Source: Armatimonadia bacterium | Lineage (GTDB): Bacteria > Armatimonadota > Zipacnadia > Zipacnadales > JABUFB01 | Length of the DNA stretch: 64,000 nt | Assembly: GCA_039679385.1 (NCBI GenBank) | Contig: JBDKVB010000091.1 | Span: forward strand, 38,113-102,112 | Reading direction: 5' to 3' | Shown: positions 24,431 through 36,000 of the stretch, piece after piece | Layout of the letters: every line of letters begins with the position of its first letter | Numbering within the stretch: the stretch's first letter is position 1 | Notes under the pieces: model-generated | Database searches by the model: none | Told to the model about the DNA's origin: nothing | Seen by the model: only the letters and a program-made list of their open reading frames with translations | Program-made: the position numbers and the translations under genes

Positions 24431-27400
24431 ATGCTCCGAATGATCACGAAGTACCCAGGAAACCACCAACAGGGCCAGGCGCTCATGGTCGCCGTCCTGC
24501 TCATGATGGTCATCCTGCTGACCGGCATCCTCTTTGTAGCCATTGTCAGCTACAACCAGGCTCAGTCAGCGCGGAGCAGCGACGTTGTGGCGGCCCAGAG
24601 CCTCGCTGAGGCCGGCATCCGCTGGTGCAACGAGAACCTCAATCACAGCCCTGAGGGCGCGGACTGGCGCCCGCCCTTCCGCCCGCTCATCCTGGACACG
24701 AGCGATCCTCGGTGCTTCGACTACACCAATCCGGATACCTGGCCGGTTCCCCCGGTGCAGGATACCAACGGTGTCGATTACGGCTGCTACGGTGCGGACC
24801 TTACCTTGAACGCGGGGAACCCCACCGGCGCCGCCGATACTGCAGACGACTACTACAGCGAGTTCGAGCGCAGCCACGGCTGGCATGGGCTGGTCGATCC
24901 GAGTGCACGCTATCGCCGCCTGGGCTTCTTCCGGATCCCCGACATCAATAGCAAGCCGGCCGCCGTCACCTTGCCCACCGAAGTCGGTGCTCTCGGCGGC
25001 AAGGGCCACATCCTCGTGCGGGTCACCTACGATCCCGATCCGCCCTACGAGCCCGAAGACGGCACGGCCCCGACGCCGGACCCGATGAGCAAGTATATCA
25101 AGATTGAGGCGGTCGGCGTTGTCGATCAGGACGTGCCCGTGTTCCGCTACCTGGTCGCCTACAAGCCGATTGGCCTGACCGACTACACGCTCTTCGTCAC
25201 CGACAAGGACCAGACGGGACGCCCCGCCAAGATCGGCTTCAGCCCGAGCATCGACATGCTCAACAACGGTGGCGCCGAGACGCTGTTCCAGTCCTTCTAC
25301 GGCCCCCTCAAGTTCAACACGCAACTGCAGCTCGTGGGCGGCAACGTGAACAGCCCGAGCGACGCAGCAGGTGCAAGCACGCGCTTCGTGCTGACCGACG
25401 GCCCGACGAACGTACCTGCCACGCCGGAGGTTCCGGGTGTGAACCCGCGCATCATGGGCGGTGGCTACCTGCGCTCCGATACCGCCGAGGCCCAGGGGAT
25501 CGTCGAGGCCGGTACTGCGCCGACGACCGCTGTCTACACACGGGATGCCACCGGTACCCTCAGTGCCGCTACCGCTCTCGCGCCGACCGGGCCGGCCTTC
25601 GATACCGTGCAGGGCAAGGTCATGGACGGCGAGACAGCCATCGACAGTAACGGCTTCTCCCGGGCAACCCGCCGGCTGACTCCGCCGGAGGCCGCGACCG
25701 GGCAGGGCCTGCAGCGCTACCTGGACCTCACCCGCGATTCGGGCTCGGTGGTCACGGACACGGCGACGGGCCAGGCTGTGAACCTCGGCCGCATCGGCCA
25801 GGGCCTCGGCGTCTACGTCGACAACGCCTCCGAGGTGCAGTTCGTTGACAAGGACGGCTCCCACAACCTGGACGCCCTGATCGGCGACTGGATGCGGCTG
25901 CCGCACAGTGGACAGTATCCGGACTCAGACTCCGGCTGGAACCCGCTGCAGACCCTGTACACGCCGCCCGGCGTCGAGGTCACGGTGTTCCCGACCTACG
26001 ATGCTACGCTCGACTTCGGCCGTTTGTCTCCGCAGGCGCAGCCGATGGCTGACAGCTCGCGGGCGAACCCGCAGCCGAACGAGATCTGGTGGCCCAACTA
26101 CAACCCGGCGCGCCAGGAACCAGGACTTCGCCTCACGCGGCACGACCGGAACTGGCAGTACTGGGATGCAACCAATAACCGGATCGTCGACTCCGGCGAG
26201 AAGACCATGTACGTGTACTACCCGGGCTACGAGCCTGGAGTCGCAGTGCCGCCTCCGTACGCGGAGCGTCATGCGAACCAGGTCCTTTACTCCCAGGGCA
26301 ACCTGCGGATCCACGGAACGCTGCCCCCGCGGGCAAGCGGGAACGGCCGGGACTACAACCTGACCATCGTCTCGGGTGGCACGATCTACATCGACGGGCA
26401 GCTCCTGTCGCCGCAGGACGCACTGGGTCGCGACGACGGCGATCCGGCCACGACGGATCCGGCCGGTGCGATTCCCGACGAGCAGAACACCCACGTCGCA
26501 CTGCTGGCACGCGACTGCGTGTGTCTGAACGCCTCGCGGATCGTGCCGCAGGCGGTGTCGGGTGACGTGGCGGCTGCCCCCGACGACCCGATGAACCCCA
26601 GGAGCGCCGATCAGCACTATGTGCTGTCGCCTGAGACCTCCGGGTCGGCCTACAGCAACTTCGTCCTCGGCGAGCCGGTGAACCTCGGCAACACGCAGGT
26701 CAACCTGACCGCGATCCATGCCGCGATGGACCCGGGACCGGCTGCCCTCGGCCTCAGTGTCTACGACACCAACATGGGTACCGGCGTGGCCTCGTGGCGC
26801 ACCCACAACTTCGGTGGGCTGAATCCGACCAAGTTCTTCCTGGCTCAGACGGGTATCCTGGCGCCGGCCCCCAATGTTGACACGGCCCTCACGCCCAATT
26901 GGAGCCAGCCGAGCTACGCGCCAAGCGTCAACCCGACCGTGCCGTGGAACCTGAACCCGGATCTGTCCAACGGTGAGCCGGCGGTCCTGAAGTCGGTGGC
27001 GATCTCCCCGGCAGACCCGAACATCAGCACCATCGGCATGGGCTCGACGGAGTACTGGCTGAAGAAGTGGAAGGTGTACGAGACGGACGCCGCCGGGAAT
27101 CCTCGCGGGTCCATCCATGCGAAGGTCAACGCGGTCATCTACGCGGAGAACGGCTGCTGGTTCGTGATCCCCGGTAACTACTTCGACAACCGGCAGTCGG
27201 GGGACATGGCACGGCGTTTCCGACGCTACAACTATGACATCTGCGTGCGTGGCGCCATCAGCGAGTGCTTCCATGCAGAGCCTGAGATGGTTCGCGACTG
27301 GTCCGATAAGTGGGCGTGGCCATACCTGACCGCCGGCGGCGCCTGGGCATGGAACACTATCCGCTATGAGTACGACGAGAGCTTGCGGGTGCCGCGCGAT

Positions 27401-27544
27401 CAGCCTACCACGACGGTATCTGGCAACCTTCGCTCCTCCAACGCCGCTGCCGGGATTGTCCCGTGGACAAACCAGGCCAATCTGCCTCTGCTCCCGGTGC
27501 TCCCGGTTAGCAAGGATCTCATCTTCTACGGTGAAGGGTCCTAG
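24431..27544 (+). CDS. Giant PilX-like membrane-anchored protein
   Basis: A 1037-aa protein whose N-terminus (HQQGQALMVAVLLMMVILLTG) is the PilX_N type: a single hydrophobic helix without the GFTLIE box, followed by SLAEAGIRWCNENL. PilX of Pseudomonas is under 200 aa, so more than 800 residues are extra. These are rich in Asp, Gly, Thr and Pro, with few charges, beta-strand-like, and no family I recognise. Segments such as NLTIVSGGTIYIDGQLLS and VALLARDCVCLNASRI resemble right-handed beta-helix or polymer-like repeats. ATG 24431 follows GGAGGCGAG. It sits directly before the PilY1-like gene, as pilX precedes pilY1. It probably forms part of a pilus tip or a surface adhesin. Confidence 0.75.
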   Translation: MLRMITKYPGNHQQGQALMVAVLLMMVILLTGILFVAIVSYNQAQSARSSDVVAAQSLAEAGIRWCNENLNHSPEGADWRPPFRPLILDTSDPRCFDYTNPDTWPVPPVQDTNGVDYGCYGADLTLNAGNPTGAADTADDYYSEFERSHGWHGLVDPSARYRRLGFFRIPDINSKPAAVTLPTEVGALGGKGHILVRVTYDPDPPYEPEDGTAPTPDPMSKYIKIEAVGVVDQDVPVFRYLVAYKPIGLTDYTLFVTDKDQTGRPAKIGFSPSIDMLNNGGAETLFQSFYGPLKFNTQLQLVGGNVNSPSDAAGASTRFVLTDGPTNVPATPEVPGVNPRIMGGGYLRSDTAEAQGIVEAGTAPTTAVYTRDATGTLSAATALAPTGPAFDTVQGKVMDGETAIDSNGFSRATRRLTPPEAATGQGLQRYLDLTRDSGSVVTDTATGQAVNLGRIGQGLGVYVDNASEVQFVDKDGSHNLDALIGDWMRLPHSGQYPDSDSGWNPLQTLYTPPGVEVTVFPTYDATLDFGRLSPQAQPMADSSRANPQPNEIWWPNYNPARQEPGLRLTRHDRNWQYWDATNNRIVDSGEKTMYVYYPGYEPGVAVPPPYAERHANQVLYSQGNLRIHGTLPPRASGNGRDYNLTIVSGGTIYIDGQLLSPQDALGRDDGDPATTDPAGAIPDEQNTHVALLARDCVCLNASRIVPQAVSGDVAAAPDDPMNPRSADQHYVLSPETSGSAYSNFVLGEPVNLGNTQVNLTAIHAAMDPGPAALGLSVYDTNMGTGVASWRTHNFGGLNPTKFFLAQTGILAPAPNVDTALTPNWSQPSYAPSVNPTVPWNLNPDLSNGEPAVLKSVAISPADPNISTIGMGSTEYWLKKWKVYETDAAGNPRGSIHAKVNAVIYAENGCWFVIPGNYFDNRQSGDMARRFRRYNYDICVRGAISECFHAEPEMVRDWSDKWAWPYLTAGGAWAWNTIRYEYDESLRVPRDQPTTTVSGNLRSSNAAAGIVPWTNQANLPLLPVLPVSKDLIFYGEGS

Positions 27545-27731
27545 CTGGGGCGTGCTGGGGCCGAAGGGGGCCGCACGCGAGTAGCAGTGTGATACTCGGG
27601 CAGGAGACCGGCGCTGGTTGGGAATCGGACGTACCGGCCGTGCCAGGCGGTTGTAGCCGGATCGCGGCGGGGGCTCCCAGGCCGGCTAATCTTGCGCATT
27701 TCGTGCTGTGCCTTTGCGGAGGTAGATGGTA

Positions 27732-30700
27732 ATGCGAGTCACTGGGCGCTTGCTGCCCTTCAGCCTCATCCTCATCGCCCTGGTCTCCGCCCTGGTGCCG
27801 GCGACCGCATCCCCGGTCGCGTACAGCTCACCAGCCGGGGTGCGCGACATCAAAGCCTGCATACTGGACCTCGCCGGCCAGGACAACCCCCTGGTCTTCG
27901 TGAGCCTGATGAACGCCCCCTTCTGCCCGGAGGGATGGAGCTTCTCCAACCCTCTGGCACCAGTGGAACTGGACGCCGCAATCACCTACCGGGGGCTTCC
28001 CAACGGTACGCCGATCCTCAAGACCTGGCCTGTCTACTGGGTTGTTCCGCGGGCCGGTGTGCGCCGTGTCATGGGCATGGACCTTATATACGTACCTGTG
28101 AGCGGCGCCCTCAACACGACGCGCAATGAAGAGGATGCCCTGATCTCGGCGGTGGAGAACGGCGCTCTGCTGTGGGTCGACTACGCCGGCGGTTCGGTTA
28201 CTCGCTTCCAGCCGCCTCGAACCTACCCGACTGGGGGCGGCAATCCCGTTCCCTTCAACTTCGGCAACATCGGTACCGTGGGCGACCACCTCGCCTGCAA
28301 CTATAACTCCGACCTGTTCAACATACCCTTCAAGCTGTCCCAGCGTGAGATCAGCACCATCGGCAGCGGCGACATCGGCGTGGTATGGCCGAATGCCGGG
28401 CAGGTCATGGATGTGGCCTTCGAGCCCCTCCTTGAAGCCATGAATGCGGCCGGCGCTCACCTTGGGTACTCCGCCATGATGATGCCCTACGGTGGCGGCG
28501 CGATCCTCGTCACCAGCGGCAATGTCGGAGCCGAGGTCGCCAACTGGGTGCGGGTGGCCCGCTCCGCACCGGCCGGCAACAGCCCGAGCATCAAGTTCGT
28601 CTACAACGCCCTGGCGCGCATGTTCCAGTACCGGCAGCAGGCCTCCAACGGTGGCCGAGCGGCAGTCTCCCTCAGCCGCAGCCCGGTGCAGATCAAGTGG
28701 CAGTTCCCTGCTTTCGACCGCGCTGCACCCGGTGGCGGAACAGTCGACTTCGGCCCCGTGATGGGCGCTCCGATGGTCTACAACGGACGCGTCTATGTGG
28801 CGACGGGCCGAGGCAATGGTGCGGCGCAGTTGGTCTGCCTCGACGCCAACCCGGAGTGCGATCTCGACAGCGACGGCAACAAGGACGACGGGATCGTTGA
28901 CTACTCGATAGGAAGCGATTACGACGTCGTCTGGACTTACAGCTTCAACGCGCAGCAGAGCCCCAAGAGCGCGTCGGTGTCGGTGGGCAACCTCGTCGAC
29001 ACCAGCACCTCGCCCTACGGCATCACTCCGGTGGTGGTCTGCGCCACAAGCCCGATCTCCAGTAGCGGTGGAGCCGCCGGAAGCGTGTACTGCTTCAATG
29101 CTGGGACAGGTGCCCCCGTCTGGTCAACCAGCCTCCCCTCCTACAACGGCGGCACTGCAGGCGTCTGCGATGTCTCGACGCCGGTCATCCATAACGGTTG
29201 GGTGTATGTGGCCGTCTCCGAGTATGACTCGAACCTCTCCGACTCGACCGGCGTGAACCTCGATCGCACCTACGGACGCGTCTGGTGCCTCGACCTGGCA
29301 ACAGGCGGCAATCTCGCAAACAACGGTGCGCAGTGGGTCTACCCCGACCGCGATCTCGACCGCGACGGGAACATCCAGGAAGGCGCTTCACTACCGGCGA
29401 ACCCCACGGAGGCGGGCGAGAACCAGCGCAGTCTGCCCTGCTTCAACGATCCCCTGTGGGTCGCCGCAGTCGGCACCGGCTCCGGAACCGAGATGCCTGC
29501 GCTGCATACGCCGGCTCCCATCGTCACCTCCAATGCCAACCTGCAGACCGCTACCAATAACCCGACGGTGCTGGATGCCGTGGCAGTAGTGCGTACACCG
29601 ATCTCCTTCGTCTGGAATCAGACCTCCGGGGCCTACGAGACCTCGGAGTGGAATGGTGTGCTCGACCGTGGAGGCGGCAGTGAGATCGCGCTGGTGCCGA
29701 CGCCTCTTGACCAGGCACTGACACCGCGGATCAACCTCGACTACTACCGCGTGCGGCTGAACACGGCGGCGACCGCCATCGATGCAGCACGTCGCGCCGG
29801 CGACCCTGCCGGCAATGAGCCGCCGCTGATGGTTCCTACCGGAACCAGCCTCGCGCGCTTTGAGAGCGTGGATGCCGCCAGCAACGGCGGGATCCGCCAG
29901 CTCCTGGCCAACTGGAGCGCAACCGCCGCCAACAGCGATGATCGGCTGGCCCTCCAGGCCGGCTGCGACATTGAAGTACATGACCCCGCCTGGAACACCG
30001 CGTGGCAGACCTACGAGATTCCCGGCCCGGTGCGCTGGATGCGGACCTATCCCCACAACCAGCAGCCCGCGGGGAGTACGCTCTCACAGGGGAACCTCGC
30101 GATCGGTGCGACGATCCCTCCCATCACCTGGGCCAACCCTCCGGTCACAGCGACCCTTGGCGCCGTGGAGCCCAGCGGACGCATCAGCGGCTTCGAGCTG
30201 GACAGCGGTGCCCTGAGATGGCAGGTCGACCCGCGAGCAGCCTTCCCGCGAACGACGGCAGGGATAGGTGGCCAGGAGTCTCAGGGGATGACGTTGTCCG
30301 GCGTTGCAGGCGATGCCAGCACCCTGGCAGTCGCCTCGACTCTGTGGCCCCTTGGCGGGGGAGGCCTGGCTCCGCAAACCAGCCTTAGTGCCCTGATGGG
30401 CCTGCGCGGGGACGTTGACTACCAGGTGCACCTCGGTCCCGGGGTAGCCGACACCGTGCGCGTCCGAGCGGTCGCAGCGGGCACCGGCACACAGGCCGAC
30501 CCCACAGACGACAGCCCGACGCGGGTGTGGCTGCTGGAGCAGTTCAGTGCTCTGAACAGCCCCCAGGGCTGCCTGCGGCCGAGTGCGTACCAGGTCGACA
30601 GGTTCTCGCGTGTCCTGCGCGTGCCCACGATAGCGGCCCACAATGTGCCGCTCATGACGGACATGACGATCTCCGCCGATACGGTTGCGGGCAAGGCCGT

Positions 30701-32879
30701 GGTGACACAATGGGCCGACGACGGGGCACCGAACCCCACCTGGCGTGAGGAGCTCCACGTCTTCCCGCCGGCGCACGATTTCGTCTACGCCTCCGGCTTC
30801 ATCAAGCTCAACCACTACCCGGTCGTCTGGGCGCCCTCCGGCGCCGGTGCCAGCCCGGTGGTCATGCTGCCGGATGATACGCCCGACCTGAGCGACAACC
30901 CGCGGGTGCTGGGTGTCGTCGCCGGCGAGCCAACCATGGCCTTGTCTCTCAATGGCGTGAACTACAACGCCTTGCTGCCCAACGGCTGGCTCGACCTGCG
31001 CAGCGCCTACGTGGACGTGAACGGCAACGGCAGCTACGACGCCGGGACCGACATCAGCGCCCTCGGCCTCGAAGTGATCGTGTCCTACACCGGGTTCCAC
31101 GAGCCGTCGATCTCTTGGGTTCGGCCGAGCAACCTGCCAGCCGTCTACCAGCCCGACGTCAACGGTTTCGTGCGCATACCCAATCCCGGTCTGAGCCTGT
31201 CCCTGGACAGACATCAAGTCCCGGTGGAGTTCGGCCTCTCACGGGCCACGCCGACCGTGGCCGGTCGGACGCTCTTCCTGGGCACCGACGGGTTTGACCC
31301 CGACTTCAGCAACAGCTTCGTGGCGCCGGGTGGCGCAGCCTCAGTTCGCGACACCCTGCTCGCCCTCAACTGGGACCCGGTGACCGGCGGCACCAGCGGC
31401 CAACTGGTTCAGCCGGCCTGGACGAGCGCCGCCGACATCGTGCCAATCGTCCGTGCGCCGGTGACGGTCGTCGGCGACACGGCCTACGTCGCCTCCTCCG
31501 CTACCGATGCGCCAGACACAGCACCCACCCAGGGCTATGTGAGTGCGATGGCCACCGAACGCACGGTCATCGCTGCAGGCTCGCGGGTGATTGAGTGCGT
31601 GGGCTCGAAGCCGGCGCGGACGCTCGTGGGCTACGTGACCACTTCCGGCCAAGTGCGCACTTTCGGGCACCTGGCGAAGTGCACTCGCCTCGATAACGGT
31701 GACTACCTGGTGGTCGACTCGGGCCTCAGTCAGGTCATGGAGCTGGACCAGGACGGCAACGTCCAGTGGAGCGCGGGGGCCGGAAGCGGCGCCAAGCTGC
31801 TTCTCGACCGTCCGACCGATGCCTGGCGCTATGAGACCAGCGACGGCGTGACCCGCATCCGCCATACCGTGGTCGCAGATGCGGGCTACAAGCGCATCGT
31901 CGAGTTCGTTACGGTGGTCACCACCGCCCCCTGGACCGCTGGGACCAACTATGCTCTCGGCAGCCTGTCCATGGTCGGGACCACCTGCTACCGGTGCATC
32001 GAGCCCCACACCGCCGCCGCCGGTAACCAACCGGCCGGGACCGGGAACTGGAACCTCTACTGGAGCACCGCGACCGATGAGGCCTATGTCGTGAGCCCCT
32101 CCGCCGTGCCGACCGGAGAGCCCGGCCAGTTCGTGCAGTTGGAGTACCAGACTGCGCAGCCCATTCTCGACCCGCAGACCGGGGAACTGTGGGGATACCT
32201 GGCCTCGGCCAGCAACTGGCGCACTCCGCTGATTGTGGAGCCGCCTCACTGGGACGCCGCCGGCAACTACTACCCCGCAAGGATCCAGCCGACCGGGGCC
32301 GTCTGGGGCGCCACCATCGGAATCATCGGTACACCCGCCTTCGCTGCCGGAGCCCGTGTCTGGAATGCGTGGACTGCGCTGTATGACGAGCAGTTCACGA
32401 ATATCCGGCAAGTCGGCTATGTGAACTACGGCAATGCGCTCTTCGGGACCAGCACGCCGGCAGACACCTTCGTGTGGGTAGTGGCTTCAAGCTACACGCC
32501 CTTGCCGGGCGCCCCGATGGGCCTGTATGAGTTTGAGCTGACCGGCGGCACTCTGTCCCACGGTTTCACACGGGCGGAGTATGTGGCCTCCGGACAGGGT
32601 ACCATCACCTTGCCGGGCGGGCAGGTCTTTACGAAGGCCTTCTTCCCGACCTGCGCCCAGCGGCTGCCCGATGGTAGCTATCTGATTGCCAACTACGCCG
32701 GGGCTGTGCCGAACCTCACGCCGAACAACCTGAACGCGCTCTCCTTCGATCAGGTGCTGGGCAGCGAGGTGTTCCGCGAGTACAACGGCACCGTCTGGGT
32801 CGGGGACCGACTTCCGGATCCGAGGAAGCCGTCCTGGCCCGAGCCGATCAGTCTGATCAGTTCCGTACAGCGGCCCTAG
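27732..32879 (+). CDS. Giant PilY1-like secreted beta-propeller protein
   Basis: About 1715 aa. A signal peptide (GRLLPFSLILIALVSALVP, cleavage near ATA-SP) sends it across the inner membrane. PQQ-type propeller blades are seen around 340-520 (VYVATGRG, GAPVWSTS, GWVYVAVS, RVWCLDLATGG) and 1240-1400 (TAYVASSATD, LVVDSGLSQVMELDQDGN). DVNGNGSYD (31014-31040) is a PilY1-like calcium loop. Residues about 1400-1446 (WTAGTNYALGSL, CYRCIEPHTA, then W) match the CBM5/12-type carbohydrate-binding pattern. ATG 27732 is 8 nt from GGAGGT; ATG 27726 is too close. Its place after the PilX-like gene supports a PilY1-like tip adhesin, though it is longer than PilY1 and the N-terminal third is unassigned. Confidence 0.78.
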   Translation: MRVTGRLLPFSLILIALVSALVPATASPVAYSSPAGVRDIKACILDLAGQDNPLVFVSLMNAPFCPEGWSFSNPLAPVELDAAITYRGLPNGTPILKTWPVYWVVPRAGVRRVMGMDLIYVPVSGALNTTRNEEDALISAVENGALLWVDYAGGSVTRFQPPRTYPTGGGNPVPFNFGNIGTVGDHLACNYNSDLFNIPFKLSQREISTIGSGDIGVVWPNAGQVMDVAFEPLLEAMNAAGAHLGYSAMMMPYGGGAILVTSGNVGAEVANWVRVARSAPAGNSPSIKFVYNALARMFQYRQQASNGGRAAVSLSRSPVQIKWQFPAFDRAAPGGGTVDFGPVMGAPMVYNGRVYVATGRGNGAAQLVCLDANPECDLDSDGNKDDGIVDYSIGSDYDVVWTYSFNAQQSPKSASVSVGNLVDTSTSPYGITPVVVCATSPISSSGGAAGSVYCFNAGTGAPVWSTSLPSYNGGTAGVCDVSTPVIHNGWVYVAVSEYDSNLSDSTGVNLDRTYGRVWCLDLATGGNLANNGAQWVYPDRDLDRDGNIQEGASLPANPTEAGENQRSLPCFNDPLWVAAVGTGSGTEMPALHTPAPIVTSNANLQTATNNPTVLDAVAVVRTPISFVWNQTSGAYETSEWNGVLDRGGGSEIALVPTPLDQALTPRINLDYYRVRLNTAATAIDAARRAGDPAGNEPPLMVPTGTSLARFESVDAASNGGIRQLLANWSATAANSDDRLALQAGCDIEVHDPAWNTAWQTYEIPGPVRWMRTYPHNQQPAGSTLSQGNLAIGATIPPITWANPPVTATLGAVEPSGRISGFELDSGALRWQVDPRAAFPRTTAGIGGQESQGMTLSGVAGDASTLAVASTLWPLGGGGLAPQTSLSALMGLRGDVDYQVHLGPGVADTVRVRAVAAGTGTQADPTDDSPTRVWLLEQFSALNSPQGCLRPSAYQVDRFSRVLRVPTIAAHNVPLMTDMTISADTVAGKAVVTQWADDGAPNPTWREELHVFPPAHDFVYASGFIKLNHYPVVWAPSGAGASPVVMLPDDTPDLSDNPRVLGVVAGEPTMALSLNGVNYNALLPNGWLDLRSAYVDVNGNGSYDAGTDISALGLEVIVSYTGFHEPSISWVRPSNLPAVYQPDVNGFVRIPNPGLSLSLDRHQVPVEFGLSRATPTVAGRTLFLGTDGFDPDFSNSFVAPGGAASVRDTLLALNWDPVTGGTSGQLVQPAWTSAADIVPIVRAPVTVVGDTAYVASSATDAPDTAPTQGYVSAMATERTVIAAGSRVIECVGSKPARTLVGYVTTSGQVRTFGHLAKCTRLDNGDYLVVDSGLSQVMELDQDGNVQWSAGAGSGAKLLLDRPTDAWRYETSDGVTRIRHTVVADAGYKRIVEFVTVVTTAPWTAGTNYALGSLSMVGTTCYRCIEPHTAAAGNQPAGTGNWNLYWSTATDEAYVVSPSAVPTGEPGQFVQLEYQTAQPILDPQTGELWGYLASASNWRTPLIVEPPHWDAAGNYYPARIQPTGAVWGATIGIIGTPAFAAGARVWNAWTALYDEQFTNIRQVGYVNYGNALFGTSTPADTFVWVVASSYTPLPGAPMGLYEFELTGGTLSHGFTRAEYVASGQGTITLPGGQVFTKAFFPTCAQRLPDGSYLIANYAGAVPNLTPNNLNALSFDQVLGSEVFREYNGTVWVGDRLPDPRKPSWPEPISLISSVQRP

Positions 32880-33094
32880 TCGGCCGGCCTCCTATCGGTT
32901 CGGGTGCGCAGCTCGGACCGATGCACCGAAACTGCGATCTGCGTGCTGTATGTCGGTAACATTACCCCGCAGCGGGTTCGAGGGGGACGGGCGCTGGGTA
33001 TCGTTAGCATGGCGGGTGCTGGTGGTGGGTCGGAGGTGAGTGTGTGAGAACGCAAAGCAATACCCATGTCTCCGCGGTTGGAGGAAGCGTTGTT

Positions 33095-36000
33095 ATGAAG
33101 CGTGCATTGGCGCTGTTGATCACACTAGGAGCTGTTGGGTTCCTTGTCGGATGCTCCACGCCCCCACCGGGCGAGGTGCGTACCTTCATGGAAGACCCTA
33201 ATGCGTCCCCGGCGCTGACGGATGCCTCACACCGCTGGAACATGACCAGCATGCGGCGGTCCTTCTCCTGTCCGCTCTGCGGCTGGTCCGCCTCGGCCGG
33301 CGTGGTTGGTGGCCTTCCTGTGCGTTGCCCCGACTACTATGGCGTCCACGGGCTGCAGACCATCTCGCTGCTGCCGACCTTCCGCAGGGTCATCGATACC
33401 GTCGAGATGACCGGCGCGAACGCTGCCGATCAGTGCGACTACCACTACCAGGATGCCGCCGGTGTGGATCGCTACTTCGCGGTCATGGGCCGTCCGTACC
33501 ATCCGAACAACGTCCGGTTCATCCCGACTTCGACCCCACCAACGCCGGGATCCACGCCGCCTGCTCGGCAGTCGCGGGTCTTCGTCGAGACGCGAGGTTT
33601 GCGGGATACCACCGGGGGAACAGCCCTTCCGGGCAACGAGGGAGGCTTCACCCTTCAGCGAGCGCGGTTCCTGTACGTCCCGCCGGGCGTGTCTGAGCCT
33701 CGCGCCTATGCCTATCACGACACTCTTGAGGGCGACCAGGTCGGCGGGGCTGCAGGTGACGGCTTTGCCGACGTCTCCGAGGCCTACGGCGATCCCATGG
33801 CACAGCGCTGGATCGACCCGATCAACAACGGCTTTGCGGTCGCCGTGAATCCGCACCGCGTCTCCTCAGATGACCGCTACTGGGTCCGCTACACGGTCCT
33901 GCGCACCAGTGCCGTTCCAGCGACGAACACCTGGCGGCTGGAGATCTACAGCCGCATGAACGGCCTCGAGATGGACACGGGGGTCCGCACCGTCACGCCA
34001 CCCTCCAACCCCTTCTACATCGTGACGCTCAGTGGTTCCTTGCGCTGTGCGGTGACGCAGCGACAGGATCCTGACACTTCGAATCTGACGCCGGCCTCCT
34101 GGGTGTTCTCCTTCCGGATCGCCTCGAACTGCCGCGTCGTTCCGGGCGGAGCCGACGGCCATCGTCCTGCAGTGATCGACCCGACCACTCTGGCCGGTTT
34201 CGACACCTTGACCTGGCCACAGCTCTCGTGGCCGATGGACGGCGTCCACTTCGACATCGCCGACACGGCAGCGCCGGCCTATGGGCGCGTCACTGATACC
34301 GACGACGTCCATGCCGGGAGCAACAACCTGAACCGACGTACCCGCTTCCCGATCGTGGTCCAGCCCGGTGAGGTCGGCGTCGGGCGCGTCGAAGTGCAGT
34401 GGTCTCAGCGCAACACAAACCTGAACAACCTGACCTGGTCCGGTAGTGGCGCCTCAAACAACGCCTTCCGCTACGATCCGCCGAACACGAACGGCCCACT
34501 GCATGAATGGTGGTACGATCGCGCCGGTGAAGGCTCCAACTACGGGTGTGCCTCCTACAATGCCAACGCGCCGAACGGCGCAGTCTACGATCCCATTGTG
34601 TGCCGCTTCATGTCGACCCGTGCCAACGTGCGTCCGACGAACGAGACCGACCGGCATGGCAGTGTGGAGCCTACACGGAACGCGCCCGCTAACATGGGAG
34701 CTTCCGCTTACCCGCGGATTCTGGCCGACGACAGCATCGCCGGATCGCGGGATGGTGCGGTGAGACCGGGCTCGATCACGGAGCGACGGCCCTTCACAGT
34801 CGATAACCAGGGCCTGCAGAGCGGCAGCCCGGTATTGGTGGACGGCGCCTGCTGGGCCCAGGGCGTAGCCCCCGGGAACGTGACTGAGCAGACGAGCGAA
34901 GCCAGGAACGCCACCATCGATGACATCACCCTGTGGCGAGGGACGCCGCAGGTCAACGACGCCTACTACTTCGGCGGCACTTCGCGCTTCACAGGCCTCA
35001 TCCTGGACTTCTCGCGTGCGGCGGCCTCCCTGGATATGACCACCGTGTGGGAGTACTCCACCGGTGGCGGCGCGTGGAGCCCCCTGAACACAAACCTGTG
35101 GGAAGACCACACGATCGGGCTCCAGTCGCAGCTCCTCGGCCGACGCACAATGCGGTTCGACCCGCCCGGTGGTTGGTCGACGGACACCATCGGCACCATG
35201 CAGAACCTTTACTGGATCCGCTGCCGCTGCACCGTCTACAACGCCTCGGCGACCTTGCCGCTCGCGTCGCAGGCGTGGCTGATTCCCTCCTACGGCGGCA
35301 TCAGCCGTTGCCCCCTGGAGGGCTGGGCGGGTGTGGCCGGTTCCGAAGGCTGCGGCGCCATCTTCGTCGATACGCAGGGCGGGACCCTTCCGTACTTCCC
35401 GCACCCGCTGACACGTACGCCGGGAACTGCGCTGAACTCCGTGGTCAACTCCGACAGTTGGTGCCCCTACTGCCTGGCCGCCGGGCGTTGCGTCCCCGTT
35501 GTTCCCTGGTCGACCGCAGCACGGCTCGATAGGCAGATGGTGCAGTCGATGATCGTGGCGGAGCAGGGCACCACCCCGGCGCAGCAATGGTCCTCGACGC
35601 TGCCGACCTTGCGACCGCAACTGCCCGATGACGCGGTCCAGATGGGGCCGGTGAACAAGAGCCTGCCCCAGTCCTCCAGTCGACCCTTCTGGGTCTCGAT
35701 CGCGGTGCCCAAGTACCAGCGATCCTCTGAGCCGGGCGACGCACCGGGTAACAACCTGGCGAACAACTGGGGCTACCGTGGTCAGGCCGTCCTGTACCAG
35801 ACCATCAGCCCGCGCGGCTACACCGGGCTTGACTACCCCAACGACTACAACGACAACGGGCAGTGGGATATGTTCTACACCTGCCCGGACTGCGGCACGC
35901 GTCAGGCTGTCGGCGACGTCCCGCCGAACGCCTGGGCCTGCGCCAACCCCAGTTGCCCGGGTCACGTCTTCTGCAACTGGTGCGGGACGATCTGGCCTGC

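Noticed and set aside
32892..32930. Imperfect hairpin after the PilY1-like gene as an intrinsic terminator
   Set aside because: ATCGGTTCG/CGGACCGAT forms a stem with one wobble pair but is followed by GCACCG, not a T-tract.
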